Shown here piece after piece: positions 1 through 8,283 of a stretch of 64,000 nt of DNA. The stretch covers positions 62,001 through 126,000 of the forward strand of contig NZ_SNQG01000001.1 of NCBI RefSeq assembly GCF_004378255.1. Reading direction: 5' to 3'. The notes beneath the pieces are model-generated. The model saw only the letters and a list, made by a program, of their open reading frames with translations. It did no database searches and was not told where the DNA came from. The translations under genes were made by a program, and so were the position numbers. The DNA comes from Mucilaginibacter phyllosphaerae (GTDB lineage: Bacteria > Bacteroidota > Bacteroidia > Sphingobacteriales > Sphingobacteriaceae). Position 1 is the stretch's first letter. Every line of letters begins with the position of its first letter.

Positions 1-1
1 T

Positions 2-538
2 GGCGACTCTAATGTTGGCTTATACCCGCTGTATGTTGGTTATCCATTCCTGATCCGCGGTTATGAAGCACAAAGTTTTTATAATTCGCGCAATATTTCA
101 AAAAATGGCTTTACGATAGATCAGCTTTCGGGCAGCCGTATTGCTGTAGCTAATTTTGAAATGCGCCTGCCGTTTACCGGGCCCGAAAAACTGGCGGCCA
201 TCAAATCAAAGTTTCTGTTTACAGACCTTAACCTGTTTTTTGATGCCGGCCTGGCCTGGAATAAAGGCAGCCAGATAAAATTCCAGAGCGGACCGGACGC
301 TATTGGCAAAGCACCCATTCTGGATGCAAACGGCAACCCGGCAATTGACGCGAACGGCAATCAGCAAATGCAAACAGTTTACAACCCCAATCAGCGGGTA
401 CCGGCATTAAGCGCAGGCGTATCTTTAAGGGTAAACTTGTTTGGCGCTTTGATACTGGAGCCTTACTATGCCATACCTTTTAACCGTACCGATGTAAGAA
501 AGCCCGTATTTGGTTTAGCCTTTGCGCAGGGATGGTAA
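2..538 (+). CDS. C-terminal part of an Omp85/surface-antigen-like outer-membrane barrel protein (5' truncated by window)
   Basis: The reading frame is open from base 2 to the stop at 538, so the gene begins outside the window; the first internal Met at 161 is not a believable start because conserved sequence precedes it. The visible 178 residues alternate polar and hydrophobic residues as in beta strands. Near residue 20 there is an IRGYE motif, matching the (V/L)RGY/F loop motif of Omp85-family barrels. In Bacteroidota such ends occur on large TolB-like propeller proteins with a C-terminal barrel, like the gene at 35351-38167; that link is inference. The protein ends in Gly-Trp rather than the usual Phe. 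Confidence 0.6.
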   Translation, partial: GDSNVGLYPLYVGYPFLIRGYEAQSFYNSRNISKNGFTIDQLSGSRIAVANFEMRLPFTGPEKLAAIKSKFLFTDLNLFFDAGLAWNKGSQIKFQSGPDAIGKAPILDANGNPAIDANGNQQMQTVYNPNQRVPALSAGVSLRVNLFGALILEPYYAIPFNRTDVRKPVFGLAFAQGW

Positions 539-602
539 GGTAGTTAGAAGCTAAGGGTTGATGTAAATTGTGTACTGCGCCTTCATATAATAGTACAGAT
601 AT

Positions 603-1748
603 ATGCAACGCATTTTTATATACTTATTACTAAGTTTTTTAATATCTTCAACATACGATGCTGTCGCCCAATATAAATTTCAAATTAATGGGCACATCAC
701 TAATTCATCCCCTTCACTTAAATTCTCCAAACACTATTTTAAAAATGGCGATACAGTTTTTTTACAATTTATAAATTTAAAAAAAGTAGACACTGCCATA
801 GTAAAAAACACTTCTTTTAAATTTTCAGATGACTTGCCTTATCCTTCAATAGCTATGGTAGAGCATAAGCATGGAGGTTCCCTGATATTACTAGATAACA
901 GTGTATATAATTTTGAATTAAAAATTGATACTGTTAAAGGCGTTTATGAGCCGGAAGTTAAAACCCAATCAAACTTTTTTAATCTTAAAAAGAAATTCGA
1001 TAAGATAAAAACCAATCTTTACAACAACAGAAATAACTATAGTAATTTGCTTAACAAGAGTAAAAACGCCGATAGCATACTGTTTTACAATACCGAAATT
1101 AAAGTAATAGATAAAGATATAGCTGCAGCTTATAAAAAATTCGCGTCCGAAAATCCAAATAGTTATTTAACGGCATATTTAATACCAGCTGCACCAAACT
1201 TTTCTTACGATGGTTATATTGATACGTATAACACATTGTCTGATGAAATCAAAAGAAGTTTTTACGGCAAAAATTTCAAGGATCTGTTAAAGGCATCACA
1301 AAGCATACAAAGTGTTAATAAAAACGAAGATAAAGTAAACTTGCCAACTATATTAGCTATTGATACAAGCTATAAAAAAGTAACTATTGATACGGTTTTT
1401 TTCAAAAAACATAAATACACGTTGATTGAGTTTGGAGCAAGCTGGTGCATTCCCTGTAAAAAAATGAATAAAGAACTAAGGCAAAAATTACCAGCATTAA
1501 AAAATAAAGACATGGTGATTATAGAGTTTTCCTTAGACAATACATTTTCTGCATGGAAAAAAGGCGTTGAAACTGACAAATTAAATTGGTTACAAGTTAG
1601 TGACCTTAAAGCAACCAATTCTCCTATAGCAAAATTCCTGAACATAACAGCAGTCCCCACTAACGTTATTGTAAATTCGGAAGGCTTGATTATTAAAAAA
1701 GATGTTTATGGGCAAGACTTAGATGACTTTTTAAAATCAATCAATTAA
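603..1748 (+). CDS. Exported DUF4369/TlpA-like thioredoxin-fold protein
   Basis: This is a 381-residue protein with a Sec signal peptide (residues 1-22, ending AVAQ). Residues about 25-140 resemble the DUF4369 beta domain that precedes TlpA/AhpC-type thioredoxin domains in Bacteroidota. The C-terminal ~120 residues carry a thioredoxin fold with the active site WCIPC and a cis-Pro context (AVPTNV). The expected role is thiol-disulfide exchange or reduction of exported proteins in the periplasm; the partner is unknown. Cytochrome c maturation genes lie 7 kb away, but no operon links them. The gene is visibly more A+T-rich, with more Lys/Asn codons, than its neighbours, which might reflect transfer or weak constraint. 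Confidence 0.75.
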   Translation: MQRIFIYLLLSFLISSTYDAVAQYKFQINGHITNSSPSLKFSKHYFKNGDTVFLQFINLKKVDTAIVKNTSFKFSDDLPYPSIAMVEHKHGGSLILLDNSVYNFELKIDTVKGVYEPEVKTQSNFFNLKKKFDKIKTNLYNNRNNYSNLLNKSKNADSILFYNTEIKVIDKDIAAAYKKFASENPNSYLTAYLIPAAPNFSYDGYIDTYNTLSDEIKRSFYGKNFKDLLKASQSIQSVNKNEDKVNLPTILAIDTSYKKVTIDTVFFKKHKYTLIEFGASWCIPCKKMNKELRQKLPALKNKDMVIIEFSLDNTFSAWKKGVETDKLNWLQVSDLKATNSPIAKFLNITAVPTNVIVNSEGLIIKKDVYGQDLDDFLKSIN

Positions 1749-1814
1749 TACCTCAAGCCAATAAATCAGACTTAATATTGACATCCATGGCGCTGTAGTA
1801 TTCGTAATTTAGGT

Positions 1815-2306
1815 ATGATGAAAAGATCGATCTTAGCAATACTGATAATCAGCATATTTGCAGCCTGGGGCTGTGATAACAGCAACGGGCAAACAAAAGC
1901 CACACAACAGAAAAGAAGGTTAGATAAACCTGCTGCGGAATGGAAACAAAAACTTACGGCCAACCAATACGAGATTATGGTGAACCGTGGCACCGAACCA
2001 CCTTATAAAAACGCTTATTACAATAATCACCAAAAAGGTGTTTATGTAAGCGCTGCCACCGGCGAGGTGTTGTTCAGTTCTGACGATAAGTTTGACAGCG
2101 GCACAGGCTGGCCAAGTTTTGTAAAAGCAGTAGACCCAAACAAGGTTGAAATTGTAAGAGATAACAGCTTTGGTATGACCCGCGACGAGGTTGTTGAAAA
2201 AAGCACAGGCCTGCACCTGGGCCACGTATTTGATGACGGCCCTGCAGACAGGGGCGGCAAAAGATACTGCATGAACTCCGGCGCTTTAATTTTTGTTAAA
2301 AAGTAA
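1815..2306 (+). CDS. msrB: Peptide-methionine (R)-S-oxide reductase MsrB, lipoprotein form
   Basis: MsrB reduces R-methionine sulfoxide in damaged proteins. The 163-residue protein has a hydrophobic leader ending in a weak lipobox (AWGC, Cys20), so it is probably exported and lipid-anchored. The SelR domain follows: GTEPPY, the DSGTGWPSF signature, GLHLGHVFDDGP and the catalytic Cys152 in RYCMNSGAL. The four zinc-binding cysteines of many MsrB proteins are missing, and the usual resolving Cys position holds Thr60, so this is the zinc-free subtype, probably using a thioredoxin-like partner. The TlpA-like gene just upstream would fit as electron donor (inference). Its 3' end overlaps the convergent gene by 11 bases. 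Confidence 0.92.
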   Translation: MMKRSILAILIISIFAAWGCDNSNGQTKATQQKRRLDKPAAEWKQKLTANQYEIMVNRGTEPPYKNAYYNNHQKGVYVSAATGEVLFSSDDKFDSGTGWPSFVKAVDPNKVEIVRDNSFGMTRDEVVEKSTGLHLGHVFDDGPADRGGKRYCMNSGALIFVKK

Positions 2307-2658
2307 CCGCCCTGCGTGCTGCTTGTATAGAAGGCCTGCCATAAATGGCGGGCCTTACTCTTACCCCGCTTTCGTAGTTTAAGCCTGCGGTAAGGTCAAC
2401 CCAATCCGGGTTTACTGGGCGTATCATCTTTTCTTTTTGCGGGCGTGTAAATGTACTAACGGTTTTAAAACGTTCCATAGCCTGCTCCTCGGTATTTATC
2501 TCTTCAAAGTAAACCAGGCGGTTCAATTGTTGTGCGCTATCAAAAAACAAAGTAGGCATGTCGCTATAAAACTTTAAAGTTTTAAGCAAGTCTGTGCACA
2601 TACCTACATGTAAATTTTTCCTGTTTCTGTCTGTAATAATATAAACGAACCTTTTCAT
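2296..2658 (-). CDS. Degenerate GIY-YIG-superfamily protein
   Basis: This is a 120-residue protein. The start FVYIITD...LHVGMCTDL and the later block LVYFEEINTEEQAMERFK line up with small UvrC-like GIY-YIG endonuclease-family proteins (pattern YVYI...YIG...LVYFE..AI.RE). The YIG triad is changed to HVG, and the usual catalytic Arg after the second strand is Lys or Leu, while a Glu in the AMERF block may be the metal ligand. Nuclease activity is therefore doubtful. The gene is divergent from the LexA-like repressor at 2744 with 85 bases between the starts, and tail-to-tail with msrB, overlapping it by 11 bases. Confidence 0.7.
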   Translation of the reverse strand: MKRFVYIITDRNRKNLHVGMCTDLLKTLKFYSDMPTLFFDSAQQLNRLVYFEEINTEEQAMERFKTVSTFTRPQKEKMIRPVNPDWVDLTAGLNYESGVRVRPAIYGRPSIQAARRAVTF

Positions 2659-2743
2659 TTGATAAAAAAATTTGCTGGTTAAAAAATAATTACTAATTTT
2701 ATGAGCATAAAAATACTAACTATTTTAGCAATTCCAAATATTT

Positions 2744-3520
2744 ATGGCAAATATTTCACAAAATATTAAGTTTCTTAGAAAAAAGAAAGGTTTAACCCAG
2801 CAGCAATTTGCTGACCAGGTGGGCATAAAACGTTCATTAGTAGGCGCATACGAAGAAGAACGTGCCGAACCAAAGTACGATCTACTAAAACAATTAGCAA
2901 TATTTTTTGACGTTTCAATTGATGATTTCATCAACGAAACCATAGATGAAAAGTGGGCACCCAAGCCAAAAGGCAATCCGGCAAACCTCAGGGTACTAAG
3001 CATTTCGGTTGATAAAGAAGATAACGAGAACATTGAAATGGTGCCTTTAAAGGCCAGCGCAGGTTATTTAAACGGCTACGCAGATCCTGAATATGTTGGG
3101 CAATTGCCGAAACTTTATCTGCCCATGTTTAAGCAGGGCACTTACCGTGGTTTCGAGATTAAAGGCGATTCTATGCTGCCCCTGCAATCGGGTACTATTA
3201 TAATAGGTGAATACCAGGAGAACTGGGCCGATGTAAAAATTGGCGAAACCTATGTTATCATCTCTAAAAATGATGGCGTTGTTTATAAACGCGCCGGCAA
3301 TAAATATAAGGAAGGCCGCAACCTTAAACTGATATCAGATAACCCTGTTTACGACCCTTATGAGGTAAACGCTGAGGATGTACTGGAAATTTGGAAGGCT
3401 AAAGCTTACATATCCACCCATCTGCCTATGCCAACTCCCGAACCTACTATGGAAAGCCTGACCAGTATGATGGCACAGATGCAGCGCTCGATAGCTAACT
3501 TAAACAACGGCAACAATTAA
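2744..3520 (+). CDS. XRE-family repressor with LexA/S24 self-cleavage domain
   Basis: The 258-residue protein has an XRE helix-turn-helix at residues 5-60 (LTQQQFADQVGIKRSLVGAYE) and a LexA-like S24 peptidase domain from about 100 to 225. The cleavage-dyad candidates are Ser143 in GDSM and Lys182 in VVYKRAG, 39 residues apart. A likely Ala106-Gly107 scissile bond lies 37 residues before the Ser. These spacings are close to those of LexA (35 and 37). It should bind DNA as a dimer and be inactivated by RecA-stimulated or stress-triggered self-cleavage; its targets are unknown. A TATTTTAG box at 2721-2728 is a possible -7 element. It is divergent from the GIY-YIG-like gene. Confidence 0.85.
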   Translation: MANISQNIKFLRKKKGLTQQQFADQVGIKRSLVGAYEEERAEPKYDLLKQLAIFFDVSIDDFINETIDEKWAPKPKGNPANLRVLSISVDKEDNENIEMVPLKASAGYLNGYADPEYVGQLPKLYLPMFKQGTYRGFEIKGDSMLPLQSGTIIIGEYQENWADVKIGETYVIISKNDGVVYKRAGNKYKEGRNLKLISDNPVYDPYEVNAEDVLEIWKAKAYISTHLPMPTPEPTMESLTSMMAQMQRSIANLNNGNN

Positions 3521-3593
3521 GTTACATAGCATTAGGTTAAACCTTTCACCGTTATCTTTATCATAACATCAATTAAACTAAAAAACAAAAGAA

Positions 3594-3944
3594 ATGAAAA
3601 AGATGATGATGATCTGCCTGTTCCTGTTAGGGATCTCGGCAGTAAGTTTTGCACAAGGCGGTGGCCGCCAAAGAATGAGCCCTGAAGACAGGGCAAAAGC
3701 TTTAAAAGAGAGCCTTAAACTAACTGACGACCAGACCACAAAAGTTACTGCAATTTTTCAGGCACAGGCCAAATCAATGGATAGCCTGCGCAATGCAGGC
3801 GGCGACATGAGGAGCCAGATGCGCCCGATGATGCAGGCAACTAATGAAAAAGTAAAATCAATTTTAACACCAGAGCAGGCAGCTGCATGGCAAAAAGAAA
3901 TGGATGAAAGGCGTGCCCGCATGCAAAACGGCGGTGGCCAATAA
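3594..3944 (+). CDS. Small exported Spy/CpxP-like protein
   Basis: The 116-residue protein has a clear signal peptide (residues 1-20, ending SFAQ). The mature part is helical and charged, with MSPEDRAKALKESLKLTDDQ and later LTPEQAAAWQKEMDER. This is the LTxxQ repeat pattern of Spy/CpxP-type periplasmic chaperones and the related small Bacteroidota proteins. The role is probably envelope stress protection or metal/protein binding. It stands alone between the repressor and bioF, with a TATCTTTA -7-like box at 3553-3560 and a strong hairpin terminator just after it. Confidence 0.65.
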   Translation: MKKMMMICLFLLGISAVSFAQGGGRQRMSPEDRAKALKESLKLTDDQTTKVTAIFQAQAKSMDSLRNAGGDMRSQMRPMMQATNEKVKSILTPEQAAAWQKEMDERRARMQNGGGQ

Positions 3945-3970
3945 ATAGTAATGCTATTACTAAATAAATG

Positions 3971-3994
3971 AAGCGGCTATAGGCCGCTTTTTTT
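3971..3994 (+). terminator. Rho-independent terminator after the Spy-like gene
   Basis: The 7-bp stem AAGCGGC/GCCGCTT with a 5-base loop is followed directly by a run of T. It ends transcription of the gene at 3594 just ahead of bioF. Confidence 0.8.
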
Positions 3995-4005
3995 ATTTTA
4001 GCCGG

Positions 4006-5148
4006 ATGTTTGGGGAGCAATTAATACCATCAGAAAAATACATGCAAAACAAGCTTGACGAGCGTAAAGTTCAAGGCAATTACCGCCGGCTGCGCACCCA
4101 AAGCAACCTGGTAGACTTTTGCTCTAACGATTACCTCGGTTTTGCCCGCTCCCCTATCTTAAGAGGCACTATTCAAAAAGAAACAGATAGCTATCCGCTC
4201 AGTTTAAATGGTGCGACCGGGTCGCGGCTGATATCGGGCAATATTACCTACATCGAAGAACTGGAACAGCAAATAGCCGGATTTCATCAAAGTGAAGCAG
4301 CATTGTTATTTAATTCGGGATATGATGCCAACCTGGGTTTATTTTCTTCGTTGCCGCAAAAAGGCGATACCATTATACTGGATGAATTGATCCATGCATC
4401 GATCATTGACGGTGCGCGCTTAAGCTATGCTAACCGATACACATTCAGACATAACAACTTAGAAAGCCTGGAGGGCAAGCTAAAGCAGGCCAAAGGCATT
4501 TGCTATGTAGTGATAGAAAGTGTTTACTCTATGGATGGCGACAGCCCCCCTATCGCAGCGATATTAAAATTAACCCAACAATACGGCGCACATTTAATTG
4601 CCGACGAAGCGCATGCCTTTGGCCTGTACCCTGCCGGTTTAATACCGCACCTGGGCTTGCAAGATCAATTGTTTGCCCGGATAGTTACCTTCGGCAAAGC
4701 ATTAGGCTGCCACGGGGCCGTTGTATTAGGCAGTAGTTTATTACGCCGGTACCTTATAAACTTTGCACGATCGTTTATTTATACTACTGCGGCGCCATTC
4801 CATCAACTGGCAAGTGTTAAAATGGCTTACCAGTTATTGCAAAAGTCGACCGCACAGATAAACGCACTGCATCAAAACATAGCTTTGTTTAAACATGGAA
4901 TTCAACAAAACAGCGCGCCTTGTTTACTGCAAAGCGATAGCGCTATACAATGCTTGTTATTAAATAGCAACGAAAAGGCTAAACATGCAGCACAACATCT
5001 GCAAAATGCCGGGCTGGATATACGCGCAATATTAAGCCCAACAGTAGCGCAGGGGGCAGAACGCATCCGTATCTGCCTTCATTCCTATAACACGCATCAA
5101 GAAATCAATTTACTTACATCAACCATAAATAAGTTTACCCATGTATAA
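4006..5148 (+). CDS. bioF: 8-amino-7-oxononanoate synthase (biotin biosynthesis)
   Basis: BioF condenses pimeloyl-ACP/CoA with L-alanine to give 8-amino-7-oxononanoate, a PLP-dependent step of biotin synthesis in the cytoplasm. The 380-residue protein has the family's usual length and motifs: VDFCSNDYLGFA, GATGSRLISG, the VIESVYSMDGD aspartate loop, DEAHAFG and the PLP lysine Lys231 in TFGKALGCHG. Start 4006 leaves a slightly long N-terminus; Met13 (4042) is the alternative. bioD follows with an 8-base overlap, so the two are translationally coupled. bioA and bioB are not in the window. A TATTTTAG box ends only 4 bases before the start codon. Confidence 0.93.
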   Translation: MFGEQLIPSEKYMQNKLDERKVQGNYRRLRTQSNLVDFCSNDYLGFARSPILRGTIQKETDSYPLSLNGATGSRLISGNITYIEELEQQIAGFHQSEAALLFNSGYDANLGLFSSLPQKGDTIILDELIHASIIDGARLSYANRYTFRHNNLESLEGKLKQAKGICYVVIESVYSMDGDSPPIAAILKLTQQYGAHLIADEAHAFGLYPAGLIPHLGLQDQLFARIVTFGKALGCHGAVVLGSSLLRRYLINFARSFIYTTAAPFHQLASVKMAYQLLQKSTAQINALHQNIALFKHGIQQNSAPCLLQSDSAIQCLLLNSNEKAKHAAQHLQNAGLDIRAILSPTVAQGAERIRICLHSYNTHQEINLLTSTINKFTHV

Positions 5149-5752
5149 ACCACTGTTTGTAACCGGCATTGGCACAGATGTTGGCAAAACACTGATAGCG
5201 GCCATACTGGTAGAAAAACTAAAGTGCGATTACTGGAAACCCGTACAAGCCGGCGACCTGGAAAACTCTGATACCATTAAAGTGCAGGCACTGGTATCTA
5301 ATACAAGTTCCGTTTTTCATCCTGAAGCTTACAGGTTAACACAACCCTACTCGCCGCATAAATCCGCGATGCTTGACGGCGTTGTAATTGATGAAAAATC
5401 AATCGTTGCACCAAAAACAAACAACCGTTTACTAATAGAGGGTGCAGGTGGCTTAATGGTTCCGTTGAACGATCATTTCCTGGTTATCGACTTGATTGAG
5501 CAACTGGGTGCCGAAGTGATACTGGTTTCGCAAAACTACCTGGGCAGCATTAACCACACCTTACTCTCAATAGAAGCATTAAAGCAACGTAAAATTGCTA
5601 TTAAAGGTATTATATTTAATGGTGACGAGAATGCATCAAGCGAAGATTATATCGTCAATTACGCTCAAATTAAACATTTAGGCCGCATACCAAAGTTGCC
5701 AACCATGTATAAAAAAACAATTGCTAACGCAGGGACCTATATTTCCCTTTAA
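5141..5752 (+). CDS. bioD: Dethiobiotin synthetase
   Basis: BioD carboxylates and cyclises 7,8-diaminononanoate with CO2 and ATP to dethiobiotin. The 203-residue protein begins with FVTGIGTDVGKT, the family P-loop. It has the KPVQAG substrate motif around residue 33, EGAGGLMVPL for ATP/Mg binding and GIIFNG for the base. It overlaps bioF by 8 bases on the same strand, so the two steps are coupled. Length is close to other short Bacteroidota BioD proteins. Confidence 0.93.
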   Translation: MYKPLFVTGIGTDVGKTLIAAILVEKLKCDYWKPVQAGDLENSDTIKVQALVSNTSSVFHPEAYRLTQPYSPHKSAMLDGVVIDEKSIVAPKTNNRLLIEGAGGLMVPLNDHFLVIDLIEQLGAEVILVSQNYLGSINHTLLSIEALKQRKIAIKGIIFNGDENASSEDYIVNYAQIKHLGRIPKLPTMYKKTIANAGTYISL

Positions 5753-5797
5753 TTTGCAGCAGATTCCAACTCCAACAGTAATATAACCAATTATACT

Positions 5798-6697
5798 ATG
5801 AAAAATATCACCGTTATAGGATCCGGTACGATGGGTAATGGCATTGCCCATACTTTTGCACAAAATGGTTTTAATGTATCGCTTGTAGATATCAGCGATG
5901 CCGCCCTGCAAAAAGCCCTGCAAACAATTAATACTAATCTGGACCGCCAAATAAAAAAAGGCGCTATTGATGAAGCTGCTAAAAAGGCTACACTGCATAA
6001 CATAAATACTTATACCAATATTGCTGAAGGTGCAGCCAATGCCGACCTGGTTGTAGAAGCGGCTACCGAAAACCGAGACCTGAAATTAAAAATTTTTAAA
6101 CAACTGAGTGAGGTTTGCAAGCCGGGGGTAATACTGGCATCCAACACCTCATCTATATCCATTACAGAGATCGCATCTGTAACAGCCAATCCGGCCAACG
6201 TAATAGGTATGCACTTTATGAACCCGGTGCCCATTATGAAACTGGTGGAGGTAATACGTGGTTATGCCACCACGAATGCCGTAACTGACACCATCATGCA
6301 GCTATCGCGCCAGTTGGGTAAAGATCCGGTTGAGGTGAACGATTACCCCGGCTTTGTAGCTAACCGTATATTAATGCCTATGATAAACGAAGCTATATAT
6401 ACGCTTTTTGAAGGTGTAGCCGGCGTAAACGAAATTGATACGGTGATGAAACTGGGTATGGCCCACCCAATGGGGCCCCTGCAACTGGCTGATTTTATTG
6501 GACTGGATGTTTGCCTGGCCATACTAAAAGTATTGCATAATGGTTTCGGGAACCCTAAATATGCCCCTTGCCCGCTATTAATAAATATGGTAACTGCAGG
6601 GCACCTGGGTGTTAAAAACGCAAACGGTTTTTATAAATACACCGCTGGCAGTAAAGATTTGGTTGTAGCTGATAAATTTAATCCGTCGGTTGCTTAA
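5798..6697 (+). CDS. 3-hydroxybutyryl-CoA / 3-hydroxyacyl-CoA dehydrogenase
   Basis: The 299-residue protein matches the single-domain HBD-type enzymes that oxidise or reduce (S)-3-hydroxyacyl-CoA with NAD(P). The N-terminal Rossmann motif is VIGSGTMGNGIAHTFA. Next comes the catalytic region SNTSSISITEIA...GMHFMNPVPIMKLVEVI, with the active-site His in MHFMNP. The C-terminal dimer domain has DYPGFVANRILMP and GMAHPMGPLQLADFIGLD. It is a monocistronic-looking gene 45 bases after bioD; it may serve fatty-acid degradation or butyrate-type metabolism, and the direction cannot be told from sequence. Confidence 0.9.
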   Translation: MKNITVIGSGTMGNGIAHTFAQNGFNVSLVDISDAALQKALQTINTNLDRQIKKGAIDEAAKKATLHNINTYTNIAEGAANADLVVEAATENRDLKLKIFKQLSEVCKPGVILASNTSSISITEIASVTANPANVIGMHFMNPVPIMKLVEVIRGYATTNAVTDTIMQLSRQLGKDPVEVNDYPGFVANRILMPMINEAIYTLFEGVAGVNEIDTVMKLGMAHPMGPLQLADFIGLDVCLAILKVLHNGFGNPKYAPCPLLINMVTAGHLGVKNANGFYKYTAGSKDLVVADKFNPSVA

Positions 6698-6801
6698 TGG
6701 AAACCTTTTTTTGCCTGTAATACATGGGAACTTGTTTTGTTAAAGCAGGGTTAAACCTTTGTAATTTCCATCTGTCATATCACTTATAAAACAAATTACA
6801 G

Positions 6802-7095
6802 ATGAAAACACTATCAAAATTTGGAATATTGACTGCTTTAGCTGGCTCCCTTTTCCTGGCATCCTGTGCAAGCGAAGGTTATGTAGTAGAACAACCCGTT
6901 GAGCCTGTTTACACACGGCCAATTGCGCCTTATGCCAATGCTTATTGGGTACCCGGCGAATGGGTTTACCGCGGCAACCGTTACGTTTACAGAAACGGCT
7001 ATTACACCCGGGCCCGCGCAAACCGCGTTTATGTACATGGCAACTGGTATCGCGGCTCAAGGGGATACGCCTGGAGAAAAGGGCACTGGAGATAA
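6802..7095 (+). CDS. Small lipoprotein with YXWGXW-like aromatic repeats
   Basis: The 97-residue protein has a lipoprotein signal (lipobox LASC, Cys near residue 23). The mature part is rich in Tyr, Trp, Arg and Gly, with repeating units such as YWVPGEWVYRGNRYVYRNGYY and ending YAWRKGHWR, similar to YXWGXW-repeat proteins found in many Bacteroidota and Proteobacteria. The function is unknown; an envelope location is likely. A strong hairpin terminator follows. Confidence 0.65.
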   Translation: MKTLSKFGILTALAGSLFLASCASEGYVVEQPVEPVYTRPIAPYANAYWVPGEWVYRGNRYVYRNGYYTRARANRVYVHGNWYRGSRGYAWRKGHWR

Positions 7096-7119
7096 GAAGT
7101 TTAAACTTATAGAAAAAAT

Positions 7120-7156
7120 AAAAAGTCCTTATCAGCTGATCTGATAAGGACTTTTT
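7120..7156 (+). terminator. Strong Rho-independent terminator
   Basis: A perfect 16-bp inverted repeat (AAAAAGTCCTTATCAG and its complement) has a 5-base loop and a T-tract. The A-run on the left arm would also make it work on the minus strand, but the only nearby user is the lipoprotein gene upstream. Confidence 0.85.
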
Positions 7157-7227
7157 ATTGAACGCGCACCAGCATAAACTGTTTGAAATTTATCCCTATC
7201 TTTCGGTATCTAAATAACCCCTTCATC

Positions 7228-8283
7228 ATGAAGAAATTGATCTTCTGCATTCTTACTCTTTCAAACCTGTTATTCGCCTGCAAACAGGCAGATAAACCGG
7301 CTACTAATACAACTACCGGCCTTTCGGCATACTTAACAGATACTACAACGGGAGTTAAAACCGGCGGAATCCAGATGGTGCAGATCAGCACACCAAAAGG
7401 AAAGTTTAACGTATGGACAAAAAAGATTGGTAACAACCCTAAAATGAAACTTTTGCTGCTGAACGGCGGCCCGGGTGCTACGCACGAATATTTTGAGTGT
7501 ATGGAAAGTTTTTTACCTAAGGAAGGCATCGAAATAATTTATTATGACCAACTGGGCTGCGGTAACTCTGACAATCCTAAAGATACATCTATGTGGAGCC
7601 TGCCGCGCTATGTGGAAGAAGTAGAGCAGGTTAGGCAGGCTTTAAAGTTGGATAAGGATAACTTTTACCTGCTTGGCCATTCCTGGGGCGGGATACTGGC
7701 TGCTGAATATGCCTTTAAATACCAGGATCATTTAAAAGGCTTGATTATTTCTAACATGATGATGAGCTGCCCCGCGTACGGTAAATATGCCGTAGAGGTA
7801 TTGGCCAGGCAGTTTGACCCTAAAGTATTGGCGCGTATCCGTGCCATAGAGGCTAAAGGTGATTTTGCCAACCCGGAATATATGGGCCTGCTGATGCCGA
7901 ATTTTTATGTAAAGCACATCTGCCGTATCCCGCTTGATCAATGGCCCGAGCCTTTAAACCGCTCTTTCGGTAAAATGAACCAGTCGCTATATGTAACAAT
8001 GCAGGGGCCAAGCGAATTTGGTATTGCAGGTAAATTGCTAAAGTGGGATCGTACGCAAGATCTGCCTAAGTTATCTGTACCTGTACTAAGCATTGGCGGC
8101 GAATACGACACGATGGATCCCAAACACATGCAATGGATAGCAACCAGGGTACAAAACGGTACATCATTATATTGCCCTAAAGGCAGCCATATGAGCATGT
8201 ACGATGATCAGGAAGTCTATATGGCCGGGCTTACAAAATTCATAAAAGGTGTAGATGCCGGTAATAAGAAGGTTAAATTGTAA
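7228..8283 (+). CDS. Proline iminopeptidase-like alpha/beta hydrolase, lipoprotein
   Basis: The start at 7228 is preferred over 7183 because it gives a clean lipoprotein signal (LLFAC, Cys18); the protein is then 351 residues. The fold is the S33 proline-iminopeptidase family: oxyanion motif LLNGGPGATHEYFE, YYDQLGCGNSD, nucleophile Ser152 in GHSWGG, acid in GGEYDTMD and His in KGSHMSMYDD. It probably removes N-terminal Pro or other residues from peptides at the cell envelope. A 5'-TATCTTTC box at 7197-7204 is a possible -7 element. Its 3' end overlaps the convergent phyH-like gene by 11 bases. Confidence 0.85.
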   Translation: MKKLIFCILTLSNLLFACKQADKPATNTTTGLSAYLTDTTTGVKTGGIQMVQISTPKGKFNVWTKKIGNNPKMKLLLLNGGPGATHEYFECMESFLPKEGIEIIYYDQLGCGNSDNPKDTSMWSLPRYVEEVEQVRQALKLDKDNFYLLGHSWGGILAAEYAFKYQDHLKGLIISNMMMSCPAYGKYAVEVLARQFDPKVLARIRAIEAKGDFANPEYMGLLMPNFYVKHICRIPLDQWPEPLNRSFGKMNQSLYVTMQGPSEFGIAGKLLKWDRTQDLPKLSVPVLSIGGEYDTMDPKHMQWIATRVQNGTSLYCPKGSHMSMYDDQEVYMAGLTKFIKGVDAGNKKVKL

